A stretch of DNA of 64,000 bases, taken from positions 1,240,001 through 1,304,000 of the forward strand of contig CP143430.1 of assembly GCA_039636795.1 (NCBI GenBank), given 5' to 3'. The notes below the pieces were generated by a model. It was not told the DNA's origin and did no database searches. It saw only the letters and a list, made by a program, of their open reading frames with translations. Each line of letters starts with the position of its first letter. Position 1 is the first letter of the stretch. Below, in pieces: positions 8,513-16,975 of the stretch. This DNA comes from Micrococcaceae bacterium Sec5.1. Its GTDB lineage: Bacteria; Actinomycetota; Actinomycetes; Actinomycetales; Micrococcaceae. The translations under genes and the position numbers were made by a program.

Positions 8513-9886
8513 GTGACGACGAATAGACCCCGGCCCGGCCTCGCAATTGCTGCGCTGAGCCTCGGGACGGCGCTGAACCCGCTGAACTCGTCCATGATCG
8601 CGGTCGCGTTGGTAGTGCTGCGGGAGGATTTCGCGCTCGACGTCGCCACCGTCACCTGGGTGATCACGTCGTTCTACCTCGCGTCCGCCGCCGGCCAGCC
8701 GCTCATGGGCAGGCTCGCCGACCGCTTCGGCCCCCGCCGCTTGTTCACTTTCGGCATGGCATTGGTAGCGGTCACCTGCGTCATCGCACCGTTCCTTCCC
8801 AGCTTCGCTTTGGTGTGTGTGGCTCGCGCTCTGATGGCTGTCGGGACTGCGACGGCGTACCCCTCCGCCGTCGTGATGGTCACCGAACTGAGCAAGCTCG
8901 CTAACTTGCCGTCCACCCGGCCGCTGGGCAGGATCCAGATGGCGAACACCTCGGCCGCTGCGGTGGGCCCGGTGGTGGGCGGATTGCTGGTGAGCTTGGT
9001 CGGCTGGCAGGCCCTGTTCGCGATCAACGTGCCAATCGCGCTGGTTGCACTCATTGTGGTGCACAAGGCTGCCCCAGCTGACTCCGGCCGCGAAACGGGC
9101 AAGCTATCGGCGCTGATCCGCGACTCCGACATCCCCGGCATCCTCGCATTCGTCACGTCGCTGATGCTGGCGATGATGGCGCTGCTTAACGTGATGCCGG
9201 CCTACCGCTGGTGGCTTCTGGGTGCTGCGACAGTGATCGGCGGGCTTTTCGCCTGGCGCGAGCTGCGCTTCCGGCCGCCGTTCCTGGACCTCCGCCTGCT
9301 GGGCAGGAACCGGCCGCTGCTGCTGGTGTATTTGCTGTTCATCGTTTTCAGCGGCGTCTACTACTTTGCCTTCTTCGGACTGCCGCAATTGCTGCAGGAG
9401 GCAGGTCATTACGACGCCGGTGTAGTAGGCCTGCTCATGCTGCCCCTTGCGGCGTTGTCGGTGGTGGTGACGCCACTGACCGTGCGGCTGATGGAGCGGT
9501 TCGGCGTGCGTTCCGTCCTGATCGCCGGTGTCCTTATTCTGACTGTTGCGGCAGCCGGTCTGGGCGCGCTCACCTTGTCTCTGTGGGCGCCTTTGGTGTT
9601 CGTGCTGACCGCAATGATGGGCATTCCCTATGGGTTGGTGAGCACGGCCTCGAACCAAGGCCTCTATGTTTCAGCACGACCGGAGGAACGCGGAGTAGCT
9701 GCCGGAATCTTCCAGACCTGCAGGTACCTTGGCGCGATCACGGCAACCGTGCTGATTGGCGTTCTGTATGGCTCGGGCGTGAACCAAGCCAACTGGGGAC
9801 TCATGGTGCTGGTGATGCTGAGCCTGAACGTGCTGGTGTTGGTGCTGGCCGTGATGTGGCGGAAGCCCACTGCGGACACGCGATAG
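8513..9886 (+). CDS. MFS transporter, DHA2-like drug/metabolite exporter
   Basis: 457 aa from a GTG start. Motif A of the major facilitator superfamily is clear (GQPLMGRLADRFGPRRLF), and motif C-like glycines follow (TSAAAVGPVVGGLLVSL). There are roughly 14 hydrophobic segments, fitting the DHA2 proton antiporter group. It should sit in the cytoplasmic membrane and export a small hydrophobic compound. The ribosome site is weak (GGAG about 14 bases upstream). It is followed by an ArsR-type regulator 98 bp downstream, and a tandem repeat precedes it, so local regulation is likely. Substrate unknown. Confidence 0.9.
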   Translation: MTTNRPRPGLAIAALSLGTALNPLNSSMIAVALVVLREDFALDVATVTWVITSFYLASAAGQPLMGRLADRFGPRRLFTFGMALVAVTCVIAPFLPSFALVCVARALMAVGTATAYPSAVVMVTELSKLANLPSTRPLGRIQMANTSAAAVGPVVGGLLVSLVGWQALFAINVPIALVALIVVHKAAPADSGRETGKLSALIRDSDIPGILAFVTSLMLAMMALLNVMPAYRWWLLGAATVIGGLFAWRELRFRPPFLDLRLLGRNRPLLLVYLLFIVFSGVYYFAFFGLPQLLQEAGHYDAGVVGLLMLPLAALSVVVTPLTVRLMERFGVRSVLIAGVLILTVAAAGLGALTLSLWAPLVFVLTAMMGIPYGLVSTASNQGLYVSARPEERGVAAGIFQTCRYLGAITATVLIGVLYGSGVNQANWGLMVLVMLSLNVLVLVLAVMWRKPTADTR

Positions 9887-9984
9887 AACAACCGACGCAA
9901 AGAATCGCGCCTTCCGCGACATGTTCCGGCATTAATTCGTACTCACCACTGCAATAGTTACGCCCCGGATTGCAGGAGAAGTAG

Positions 9985-10608
9985 ATGCTTGGACTCGAAA
10001 ATACCCCGGAAATTCTTAGTGGCTCGCCCGCACCCGAATTGTGGCTGGTGCTGGTAACCATTGCCATTCTTGTGACTCTGGTGACGCTCGCCGCCGTGGT
10101 GGCTTCCCGCCTGGTGTTGCCACTCACGGCGTTGTTGCAACGACGACGGCGTGGGGCAGCCCCCGCGACATCGCAGCTCCCGCAAGGCGGAGTTGTCAAA
10201 AGGAAGGCACTAAAAGGAAGGCACCAGCCACACCTCTTGCTTAATGCGTTAGCCACCACTAACGTATTATTCGTGTTGGATGCCCTGGAGATAGCTGCTG
10301 AGCCCAATCGGCGTCGACTGCTTCATCTCCTGGCTGGCAGCGAACAGGCGGTCAGTGACTTGGCCGCTCACTTCGAGGTCAGCCGATCCGCTGTTTCACA
10401 GCACCTGTTGTTGTTGGAGAAAGCGGGCCTGGTGATGGCCCGCAAGGAAGGGAGAAACAGGTACTACAGGCTCGATCCCCAGGGGATGGGCCGACTCCGT
10501 GATCTTGTTTCCCAGTTCTGGACCAACGAACTGGACCTCCTTGCATCCGATGCTGCCGCTCTTGCCCAACGCCGGGGCGACCAGCAACAACGACACCCAG
10601 ACCACTAA
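9985..10608 (+). CDS. ArsR family regulator with an N-terminal membrane segment
   Basis: 207 aa. The C-terminal ~110 residues are an ArsR winged helix (ALEIAAEPNRRRLLHLLAG, then VSRSAVSQHLLLLEKAGLVMARKEGRNRYY). The N-terminal ~95 residues contain one strong transmembrane helix (residues 19-50) and an Arg-rich stretch. The ATG at 9985 has a good AGGAGAA site, so the full reading is plausible. A shorter protein could start at the GTG at 10273 just behind a palindrome and a TATTAT box inside the ORF. It heads a group with the SRPBCC and YCII genes, a common ArsR-SRPBCC pairing. Effector unknown. Confidence 0.75.
   Translation: MLGLENTPEILSGSPAPELWLVLVTIAILVTLVTLAAVVASRLVLPLTALLQRRRRGAAPATSQLPQGGVVKRKALKGRHQPHLLLNALATTNVLFVLDALEIAAEPNRRRLLHLLAGSEQAVSDLAAHFEVSRSAVSQHLLLLEKAGLVMARKEGRNRYYRLDPQGMGRLRDLVSQFWTNELDLLASDAAALAQRRGDQQQRHPDH
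10197..10223. repeat. Two adjacent direct copies of AAAAGGAAGGCAC
   Basis: AAAAGGAAGGCAC occurs at 10197-10209 and again at 10211-10223 with one base between, inside the linker region of the ArsR-type gene. It encodes a duplicated KRKALKGRH-like stretch and is probably a slippage duplication; AGGAAGG could also act as an internal ribosome site. Confidence 0.5.
10243..10268. promoter_or_regulatory. Inverted repeat and -10-like box inside the ArsR-type reading frame
   Basis: AATGCGTTAG (10243-10252) and CTAACGTATT (10259-10268) are reverse complements with a single mismatch and a 6-bp spacer. The right arm overlaps TATTAT (10265-10270), a good -10 box. This is the layout of an autorepressed ArsR promoter and suggests a second, shorter transcript starting near 10276. 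Binding by the encoded regulator is inferred. Confidence 0.5.
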
Positions 10609-10631
10609 TAACTTTCAAGGCGAGGACGCAC

Positions 10632-11612
10632 ATGAGTTTCGACAAAACCATCCACCTGCCGGTCACAGCCGACGAGGCCTTCGCCCTCATCACCCAGCCC
10701 GAGCGACTTCGGCGTTGGCAAACGGTCGCAGCCCGGGTGGACCTCCGGATCGGTGGGGATTTCCGCTGGACCGTTACCCCCGGCCACAATGCCGCGGGAA
10801 CCTTCCAGGAAATCGAACCGGGCAAGCGCGTCGTCTTCACGTGGGGCTGGGAGGGCCAGGATGATCTTCCCCCTGGAGCCTCCACCATCAGCATCACATT
10901 GGAGCCGGACGCCGACGGAACGTCCCTCCGGCTGTTGCATGAAGGGCTCACCGAGGAGCAGGAAACATCGCACGCCATGGGCTGGAACCACTACCTGGAT
11001 CGTCTGCTGGCTGCGGCTTCATCCAAGGACGGCGCCGGAAGCGACGACTGGGCATGGGCGCCCGATCCCATCAACCAACTGAGCTCGGCTGAAGCTTCTT
11101 TAGCGATCCTTCTTGGCGTGCTGCGCAACGTCGCTCCAGAGGACACTGCGAAGCCCACGCCGTGCGAGGAGTTCAACGTCAGCGAATTGCTGGACCACTT
11201 GGCCGGATCGTTGAAGGGCATCGGACACGCGCTCGGAGCAACACCTGTGGACCACAAGGACGCGTCGCCAGAGGTGCGGATCGCCGAGTTGGCCCAGCCC
11301 GCGCTGGAAGCCTTCAGCAACCGCGGCCTTGAAGGCACCGTTGACATGGGGTTCGCCGAACTGCCTGCAACCACGGTCGCCGGGATCCTGAACCTCGAAC
11401 TGCTCGTCCATGCTTGGGACTTCGCGAAGGCGACGGGGCAGCAAGTGGCGGTGTCCGACGTCGTCAGCGATTACGTGACGGAACTTGCCCGGCAGACCAT
11501 CTCCGAGCAGGTCCGATCCGGTGGCAGCTTTGCGCCCGAGCAGCCTACGGCGGAGACAGCCAGCAGCCTGGAACGGCTCGTGGCCTTCACCGGCCGCACT
11601 GTGACCCTCTAA
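10632..11612 (+). CDS. SRPBCC domain fused to a TIGR03086-like (DinB/mycothiol isomerase fold) domain
   Basis: 326 aa. Residues 1-130 are an AHSA1-type SRPBCC domain (ADEAFALITQPERLRRWQ, GGDFRWTVTPG, VVFTWGWEG). Residues ~155-326 belong to the TIGR03086 group of four-helix metal-binding proteins related to mycothiol-dependent maleylpyruvate isomerase (TPCEEFNVSELLDHLAGSL, LVHAWDFAKATGQ, with His residues placed to bind metal). The ArsR-type gene ends 23 bp upstream. Fusion of these two domains occurs in actinobacteria; ligand and reaction are not known. Confidence 0.85.
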   Translation: MSFDKTIHLPVTADEAFALITQPERLRRWQTVAARVDLRIGGDFRWTVTPGHNAAGTFQEIEPGKRVVFTWGWEGQDDLPPGASTISITLEPDADGTSLRLLHEGLTEEQETSHAMGWNHYLDRLLAAASSKDGAGSDDWAWAPDPINQLSSAEASLAILLGVLRNVAPEDTAKPTPCEEFNVSELLDHLAGSLKGIGHALGATPVDHKDASPEVRIAELAQPALEAFSNRGLEGTVDMGFAELPATTVAGILNLELLVHAWDFAKATGQQVAVSDVVSDYVTELARQTISEQVRSGGSFAPEQPTAETASSLERLVAFTGRTVTL

Positions 11613-11654
11613 AACCCCTCAAAAACAAACAAACAGCAGGAAAGAAGGACCATC

Positions 11655-11993
11655 ATGTCCAAGTTCGTTTTCATCTATCACGCACCCATGACCCCCGCCG
11701 AGGCCGCCCCGCCGTCGCCGGATGACATGGCAGCCGTCATGGGGGAGTGGAACGCGTGGGGTGCCAAGGTGGGCGATCGCCTGGTGGACTTCGGCACGCC
11801 GCTGGCCAACGGAGTCCGAGTGGCCTCCGATGGCAGCACGGCGCCCAGCCAGCGTGAAGTGGCCGGCTACAGCATCCTCGAAGCCGACAACCTCGGCGCC
11901 GCCGTTGAGCTCGCCAAAGTCCACCCGCACCTGAACATGCCCGGTGGCTGCGAAATCGAGGTTCACGAGGCGCAGGAGATCCCGGGAATGTAG
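11655..11993 (+). CDS. YCII-related (DGPF) domain protein
   Basis: 112 aa, with a GGAAAGAAGGA ribosome site before the ATG. The fold starts with KFVFIYHAPM and ends with a typical alpha/beta hairpin (SILEADNLGAAVELAKVHPHL, EIEVHEAQEI), as in YCII-like proteins of the ferredoxin-like dimeric barrel family. Such proteins often accompany ECF sigma factors or SRPBCC proteins; here it lies between two SRPBCC genes and is probably co-transcribed with them. Biochemical role unknown. Confidence 0.85.
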   Translation: MSKFVFIYHAPMTPAEAAPPSPDDMAAVMGEWNAWGAKVGDRLVDFGTPLANGVRVASDGSTAPSQREVAGYSILEADNLGAAVELAKVHPHLNMPGGCEIEVHEAQEIPGM

Positions 11994-12071
11994 CATTCGA
12001 ATGACCGGTCCCGGCATGTGCCCGCCGCTGATGGCAACGGGCACGTGCGGATTCTCAGAAAGCGGAATGCG

Positions 12072-12527
12072 ATGACAACCAGTCCAGATGGAACCGCCAC
12101 CACCGTCAGCAAGACGTTCAGCCGCACCACCAAGGTGGCTACGACAATCGACGCCGACGCCGCCACAGTCTGGCGCGTCTTGACCACCGCGGCCGATTAC
12201 CCCCGATGGAACTCCACCATCGTGTCCTTGAAGGGTGAAATCAAACCAGGATCCACCCTCCAGCTGGTGTCCACGATGGATCCCAGCCGCACGTTCAAAC
12301 TCAAGGTCAAAGAGTTCGAACCCACCAGCCGGCTCGTATGGGGCGACGCACTGGGCAGCCGCGTCTACACCCTCACGGAAACCAACGGCGGACAGACGCT
12401 CTTCGAGATGAATGAACGCATCGGCGGGCCGATCTTTCCCCTGTTTGCGAGCAAGATCCCATCCTTCGACGCGAGCTTCGAACAGTTCGCGGCCGACCTG
12501 AAAACGGCCGCCGAGGCAGCTCAATAA
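12072..12527 (+). CDS. SRPBCC family protein (polyketide cyclase-like)
   Basis: 151 aa from the ATG at 12072 (MTTSPDGTATT). An upstream in-frame ATG at 12018 would add 18 residues that do not resemble the family, and neither has a strong ribosome site. The sequence shows the START-like pattern: TTIDADAATVWRVLTTAADYPRWNS, then LTETNGGQTLFEMNERIGG, and a long C-terminal helix. It should bind a hydrophobic ligand in the cytoplasm. Last gene of the ArsR-led group and convergent with helR. Confidence 0.8.
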   Translation: MTTSPDGTATTVSKTFSRTTKVATTIDADAATVWRVLTTAADYPRWNSTIVSLKGEIKPGSTLQLVSTMDPSRTFKLKVKEFEPTSRLVWGDALGSRVYTLTETNGGQTLFEMNERIGGPIFPLFASKIPSFDASFEQFAADLKTAAEAAQ

Positions 12528-12592
12528 AACAGTCGACGACGGCGGCAGTCCCTGGGGCGGTTGGCAAGACGCCTGCGGAGGTGCTGAGGGTC

Positions 12593-14824
12593 TCAGCGGT
12601 TGCCGCGGGCCGGCTCTGCAGTGGACTTGGCGGTGGTCTCGGCAGTGGTGAGGATGACCAGCTGCTGGGTGGCCCTGGTCATCGCAACATAGCGGTCCAC
12701 GGCTCCTTCGATGCCCGTCCCGAATTCCTCCGGATCAATCAAAACCACGAGGTCGAACTCGAGTCCCTTCGCTAGCTCCGGGGCCAGCCAACGGAGGCGC
12801 GCCGACGCTGGGAGCGAGCCGCGTCCGACGTCGTTCTTGCTGATGACGCAAGCGATTCCTTCGGCGTGCGCATCAAGCCACGTGGTGAGGATCGAGTCCA
12901 GGTCTGCGGCGGATCCGTGGATGACCGGGAGGCCGCCGCTTCGGATGGACGTGGGCACGTTGGCGTCCGGGAGGGCGGCCTTGATGACGGGTTCGGCCTC
13001 CGCCATGACTTCCTCGGGCGTGCGGTAGTTGATGCTGAGATGCGTCAGATTCACGTTGCTCAGCCCAATGCGCTCCAAGCGCTCCTGCCACGATTCGGTG
13101 AATCCGTGCCTGGCCTGCGCGCGGTCGCCCACGATGGTGAAGCTCCGGGACGGGCAACGCTGAAGGAGCATCTGCCACTGGGCGTCGGTCAGTTCCTGCG
13201 CCTCGTCCACCACCACATGGGCGAAGGGGCCGGCGAGCTGGTCCGGGTCCGCGATCAACACTGGCTCATCCATGAGCTTCTCCTGCATGTCCTCGCCGCG
13301 CAGCATGGACATGACCAGCATTTCGGAATCGTCCGCAGCCACGAGGTCTTCCACCACGCGGTCCATGAGCTCACGCTCGGCAGCGGCTTCGGCCTTCTGT
13401 CGACGCCTTCGCTTGGATGCCTCAGGATCGCCCAATCGTTGCCGCGCTGCGTCCAGGAGGGGCAAATCCGACACCGTCCAGGCGTTCGGAGTTGCCCGCT
13501 GAAGCTTTCCCACTTCATCAGGACTCAGCCAAGGCGCGCACAAACGCAGGTACGCTGGCACCCGCCAAAGGTCGGCCACGAGATCCGTGTAATGAAGCAG
13601 TGGCCACGCCCGGCTGAACGCTTCCACCAGATCCGGATTGTGGGCGAAGGACCGCCGAAGCAAGTCCTCCGGAACCTCGTCCGTATCGAACTTGTCCACC
13701 AGGATGGTGAGCAGTTCGTCCGAGACCTCCTCGCGCGCCTCATTGTGGGGAGTGCCCGGTGTTGGCACGTCGAAAGCCTCGGCCCAGTCGTCGGCGCTGA
13801 GCCAGACGTCGGCCCAGGGTGTCTCGACTTCCATGCCCTCCTTCGGTGGTGACTCGTAGAACCTGACCGCCGGCTCGATTGCTTTCACCAGGTCCGCCGA
13901 AGATTTAAGCCGGGCAACCGCGTCGGCCTCAATTGCAGCGTCGGCTCCCTCCGGCACTAGGTCCCGAAGGGTGCAGGTCTGTACACCTTCTTCGCCAAGA
14001 CTGGGAAGGACATCCGCAACGTACGTCAGGAACGGGCGGTGCGGGCCGACAAACAGGACGCCGCCCCTGCGGTGACCGAGGCGAGGGTCCGAGTAGAGGA
14101 GATACGCTGCGCGGTGCAAGGCGACCACCGTCTTACCTGTACCCGGACCGCCGTCGACCACTAAACCACCCCGGGAAGACGCGCGAATGATGGCGTCCTG
14201 GTCCGCTTGGATGGTGCCCAGCACGTCCCGCATCCGAGCCGAACGGCTGCTCCCCAAGCTGGCAATGAAGGCTGAAAGGTCTTCAAGGGCAGCCGTGCCG
14301 CCGGGCGGATCTGCGGAGGCCTGGCCTGCGGAGGCCGGGTCCGCGGTGAAAGCTTCGTCCCAGTAGTCGGTGATCCGGCCGCGGGTCCAGCGATAACGAC
14401 GGCGGCCTGCCAGGCCCATGGGATTGGCGTGGGTGGCTCCGAAGAGCGGCTCTGCGGCGGGGGAGCGCCAGTCGATCAGCAGCCGGCGGCCGTCACTGTC
14501 CGTGAGGCCGAGCCGCCCGATGTAGAGCGGTTCCGTGTCGCCGGAAGGGACTACGCGACCGAGGCAGAGGTCTAGTCCGAAGCGACGCAGCGCACGCAGT
14601 CGGCCGGTGAGCCGGCGGGTTTCAACGTCCTTCTCCACTGCCTCCTGGCCGAAGCGACTGGGGGCTTTCCGTATGGCATCGAGCTGGTCGGACAGCTCGG
14701 AGATGGTCTGCTCAAGGCTTTCAGCGATGGCTGCGAAGTGCTGCTCGTCGGCGGCGATCAGGGCTGGATCTGCTTTGGGCGCGAGGTGCTCGGGAAGGTT
14801 GAACGCGCTGGTTGTGAGAGGCAC
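12593..14824 (-). CDS. helR: HelD-like RNA polymerase recycling motor ATPase HelR
   Basis: 743 aa from the GTG at 14824, which has AAAGGAG eight bases upstream; the 62 extra residues of the longest reading overlap the promoter element and are excluded. The order is an N-terminal coiled coil, a split SF1 helicase core with Walker A GGPGTGKT (about 225-232) and Walker B VVDEAQ (about 538-545), and GDRAQARHGF. HelR proteins remove stalled RNA polymerase from DNA and displace rifamycins from it, giving rifampicin tolerance. A rifamycin-associated element lies 95 bp upstream, so induction by rifamycins is expected. Family known; resistance here is inferred. Confidence 0.9.
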   Translation of the reverse strand: MPLTTSAFNLPEHLAPKADPALIAADEQHFAAIAESLEQTISELSDQLDAIRKAPSRFGQEAVEKDVETRRLTGRLRALRRFGLDLCLGRVVPSGDTEPLYIGRLGLTDSDGRRLLIDWRSPAAEPLFGATHANPMGLAGRRRYRWTRGRITDYWDEAFTADPASAGQASADPPGGTAALEDLSAFIASLGSSRSARMRDVLGTIQADQDAIIRASSRGGLVVDGGPGTGKTVVALHRAAYLLYSDPRLGHRRGGVLFVGPHRPFLTYVADVLPSLGEEGVQTCTLRDLVPEGADAAIEADAVARLKSSADLVKAIEPAVRFYESPPKEGMEVETPWADVWLSADDWAEAFDVPTPGTPHNEAREEVSDELLTILVDKFDTDEVPEDLLRRSFAHNPDLVEAFSRAWPLLHYTDLVADLWRVPAYLRLCAPWLSPDEVGKLQRATPNAWTVSDLPLLDAARQRLGDPEASKRRRRQKAEAAAERELMDRVVEDLVAADDSEMLVMSMLRGEDMQEKLMDEPVLIADPDQLAGPFAHVVVDEAQELTDAQWQMLLQRCPSRSFTIVGDRAQARHGFTESWQERLERIGLSNVNLTHLSINYRTPEEVMAEAEPVIKAALPDANVPTSIRSGGLPVIHGSAADLDSILTTWLDAHAEGIACVISKNDVGRGSLPASARLRWLAPELAKGLEFDLVVLIDPEEFGTGIEGAVDRYVAMTRATQQLVILTTAETTAKSTAEPARGNR

Positions 14825-14918
14825 GCTGTCAGCTCCTTTCTGGGCTGATGGCGCCGGAACCGCGCATCTGAAACAGCGCGTACTTCCGGCGTCGGCTCTC
14901 AATTTTGCAGCAACCCCT

Positions 14919-14937
14919 GGGCCTTGCGGCAAGCCCC
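14919..14937 (-). promoter_or_regulatory. Rifamycin-associated element (RAE) upstream of helR
   Basis: On the minus strand the 19 bases read GGGGCTTGCCGCAAGGCCC, an inverted repeat (GGGGCTTGC / GCAAGGCCC) that matches, from memory, the RAE found upstream of rifamycin-inactivating genes and helR in actinomycetes. It is oriented toward helR and ends 95 bp before its start codon. Clear -35/-10 boxes downstream were not resolved. Confidence 0.75.
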
Positions 14938-15019
14938 CCGGTGCCGTATAGATTGAAAGTGAGGAGACACAACGTGTCTCCTTTTTCGTGCCGTTTTCCC
15001 GAGGCGGCATGGCCTCCTC

Positions 15020-15060
15020 TTGACTTAAGAACTGAGTGGCCTCAGAATTGAGTTAACTCA
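15020..15060 (+). promoter_or_regulatory. Promoter and 12-bp palindromic operator of the quinone oxidoreductase gene
   Basis: TTGACT (15020-15025) and CAGAAT (15043-15048) are spaced by 17 bp and form a plausible sigma-70 promoter. Directly after the -10 lies the perfect palindrome TGAGTTAACTCA (15049-15060). A related CTGAGTGGCCTCAG sequence sits between the boxes. Repression by the TetR protein encoded at 16976-17584 is inferred from the shared gene group. Confidence 0.55.
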
Positions 15061-15083
15061 GTTATTTAGTCAGGAGAACCCCA

Positions 15084-16076
15084 ATGAAAGCCTTCGTCCT
15101 CAACAAATACAAAGAAGCCTTGCAAGAGGTTGACGTTCCCGAGCCGGTGGTCGGCGAGCATGACGTGCTGGTGCAGGTGAAAGCGGCCGGTCTGAACCAA
15201 TTGGACGAGAAGATCCGGCAGGGGGAGTTCAAGCAGATTCTCCCGTACAGGCTGCCGCTGATCCTTGGCAACGATCTTGCCGGAGTAGTGGTCAGTGTCG
15301 GGGCGAAAGTACGGTCCTTCAAGCCGGGCGATGAGGTCTTCGCCCGCCCGAATCAGGACCGCATCGGAACGTTTGCCGAGCGCATCGCAGTGGCCGAGGC
15401 GGACCTGGCCATCAAGCCGGCGTCGATCAGCATGGACGAAGCTGGGTCCCTGCCCTTGGTGGCGTTGACCGCCTGGCAGGCACTCGTGGAACGCGGCAAG
15501 GTTGGCCCTGGCCAGAAGGTCCTGATTCACGCGGGAGCCGGGGGAGTGGGCTCCATCGCGATCCAGCTCGCCAAGTATCTTGGTGCCACCGTTGCGACGA
15601 CGGTGAGCGCCAAGAACGCGGACTTTGTCCGCGAGCTCGGGGCAGACGTGGTCATTGATTACCGCACAGAGGACTTTGCGGAGATCCTCCATGGCTACGA
15701 TCTGGTTCTGGACAGCCTTGGCGGCGAGAATCTGGAGCGCTCACTGAAGGTCCTCAAGCCCGGCGGTAAGGCCATCGGCATCTCGGGCCCGCCGGATCCC
15801 AGTTTCGCTCAACAGCTCGGCGCGAACGTCGTGATGAAGGGCGCTGTGGCCCTCATTAGTGCTGGCATCCGGCGTAAAGCCCGTCGTCTCGGCGTCACCT
15901 ACGAATTCCTCTTCATGCGCGCCAACGGCAGCCAGCTCCGCGAGATTGCCGCACTCATCGACGCCGGGGAAATCCGCCCCGTCGTCGGCCGGGTAGTCCC
16001 GTTCAACCAGACGCCGGACGTCCTTGCTGAGCTGGACAAGGGCGGCGTCCGCGGCAAAACAGTCGTCAGCCACTGA
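15084..16076 (+). CDS. NADP-dependent quinone oxidoreductase-like MDR protein
   Basis: 330 aa, medium-chain dehydrogenase/reductase of the zinc-free quinone oxidoreductase type. The N-terminal GroES-like domain has LGNDLAGVVVSVGAKV, and the cofactor domain has the glycine motif IHAGAGGVGSIAIQLAK at about 152-168. No structural zinc Cys cluster is present. Such enzymes reduce quinones or enones with NADPH. An AGGAGAACCCC ribosome site precedes the ATG. It leads a three-gene unit with an alpha/beta hydrolase and a TetR regulator, typical of a detoxification module. Substrate unknown. Confidence 0.9.
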   Translation: MKAFVLNKYKEALQEVDVPEPVVGEHDVLVQVKAAGLNQLDEKIRQGEFKQILPYRLPLILGNDLAGVVVSVGAKVRSFKPGDEVFARPNQDRIGTFAERIAVAEADLAIKPASISMDEAGSLPLVALTAWQALVERGKVGPGQKVLIHAGAGGVGSIAIQLAKYLGATVATTVSAKNADFVRELGADVVIDYRTEDFAEILHGYDLVLDSLGGENLERSLKVLKPGGKAIGISGPPDPSFAQQLGANVVMKGAVALISAGIRRKARRLGVTYEFLFMRANGSQLREIAALIDAGEIRPVVGRVVPFNQTPDVLAELDKGGVRGKTVVSH

Positions 16077-16117
16077 ATCAATCAAGTAGTGCCAATCAAA
16101 AGTCAGGAACAAACATC

Positions 16118-16963
16118 ATGAGCAACGTCATCACCGCCTACAAGGATGCACCGGTCAGCACAGTTACCGCCGGCGGCGTCACCTACAGTTACCGTGAGCT
16201 GGGCCCGAAGGGTGGAATCCCCGTCGTCTTCCTGGTCCACCTCGCCGCGACAATGGACAACTGGGACCCGCGCGTCATCGACCCCATTGCCCAGAAGCAC
16301 CACGTGATCACCTTCAGCAACCGTGGTGTCGGTGCCACTACCGGCGACGTTCCGGGCACGATCGAGGAGATGGCGGATGACGCCGCGACCTTCATCAAGG
16401 CGCTCGGGTACGCGAAAGTAGACCTCTTTGGATTCTCGCTCGGAGGCATGATTGCCCAGGCGTTGGTGGTCAAATACCCGGAACTGGTGCGGAAGCTCGT
16501 CCTTGCCGGCACTGGTCCTGCAGGTGGAAAGGACATCGACAAGGTTGCCCGCGTCACGTACTACGACGTCCTGCGAGCCACCCTGACCCGGCAGGACCCC
16601 AAGGAATTCCTGTTCTTCAACCGCAATGCCGCTGGCAAGCCCGCCGCGAGGGCATTTATCCAGCGGCTCAAAGAGCGCACCACCAACCTGGACGCACCGA
16701 TCAAGACCAAGGCTTTCCAGACGCAGTTGAAGGCCATCAAGAAGTGGGGTCGCACTGAACCGGCCAACCTGGGCGCACTCACCCAGCCGACACTCATCGC
16801 CAACGGCGACAACGACCGTATGGTTCCATCCCGGCTCTCCGAGGATATGCACCGCCGGATTCCGGGCAGCGAACTGGTCATTTACCCCGATTCAGGGCAC
16901 GGCGGAATCTTCCAGTACCACCAGGAGTTCGTCCCCGTCGCCCTGGAATTCCTGGGCCGCTGA
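16118..16963 (+). CDS. Alpha/beta hydrolase
   Basis: 281 aa. The nucleophile elbow is GFSLGGMIAQ (Ser at about residue 111), the acid is likely in ANGDNDRMVP, and the His in DSGHGGIFQY, so the triad is complete. The oxyanion region reads VHLAATMDNWDPR in place of the usual HG, as in many hydrolases encoded beside quinone oxidoreductases. Cytoplasmic, without signal peptide. It starts 41 bp after the oxidoreductase and ends 12 bp before the TetR gene, so the three form one operon. An esterase or C-C hydrolase role is possible. Confidence 0.88.
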   Translation: MSNVITAYKDAPVSTVTAGGVTYSYRELGPKGGIPVVFLVHLAATMDNWDPRVIDPIAQKHHVITFSNRGVGATTGDVPGTIEEMADDAATFIKALGYAKVDLFGFSLGGMIAQALVVKYPELVRKLVLAGTGPAGGKDIDKVARVTYYDVLRATLTRQDPKEFLFFNRNAAGKPAARAFIQRLKERTTNLDAPIKTKAFQTQLKAIKKWGRTEPANLGALTQPTLIANGDNDRMVPSRLSEDMHRRIPGSELVIYPDSGHGGIFQYHQEFVPVALEFLGR

Positions 16964-16975
16964 TACGGTATTTGA

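Noticed and set aside
10273..10608. Calling only the short soluble ArsR form
   Set aside because: The upstream ATG has the better ribosome site and a coherent membrane segment; both forms are kept open rather than trimming the gene.
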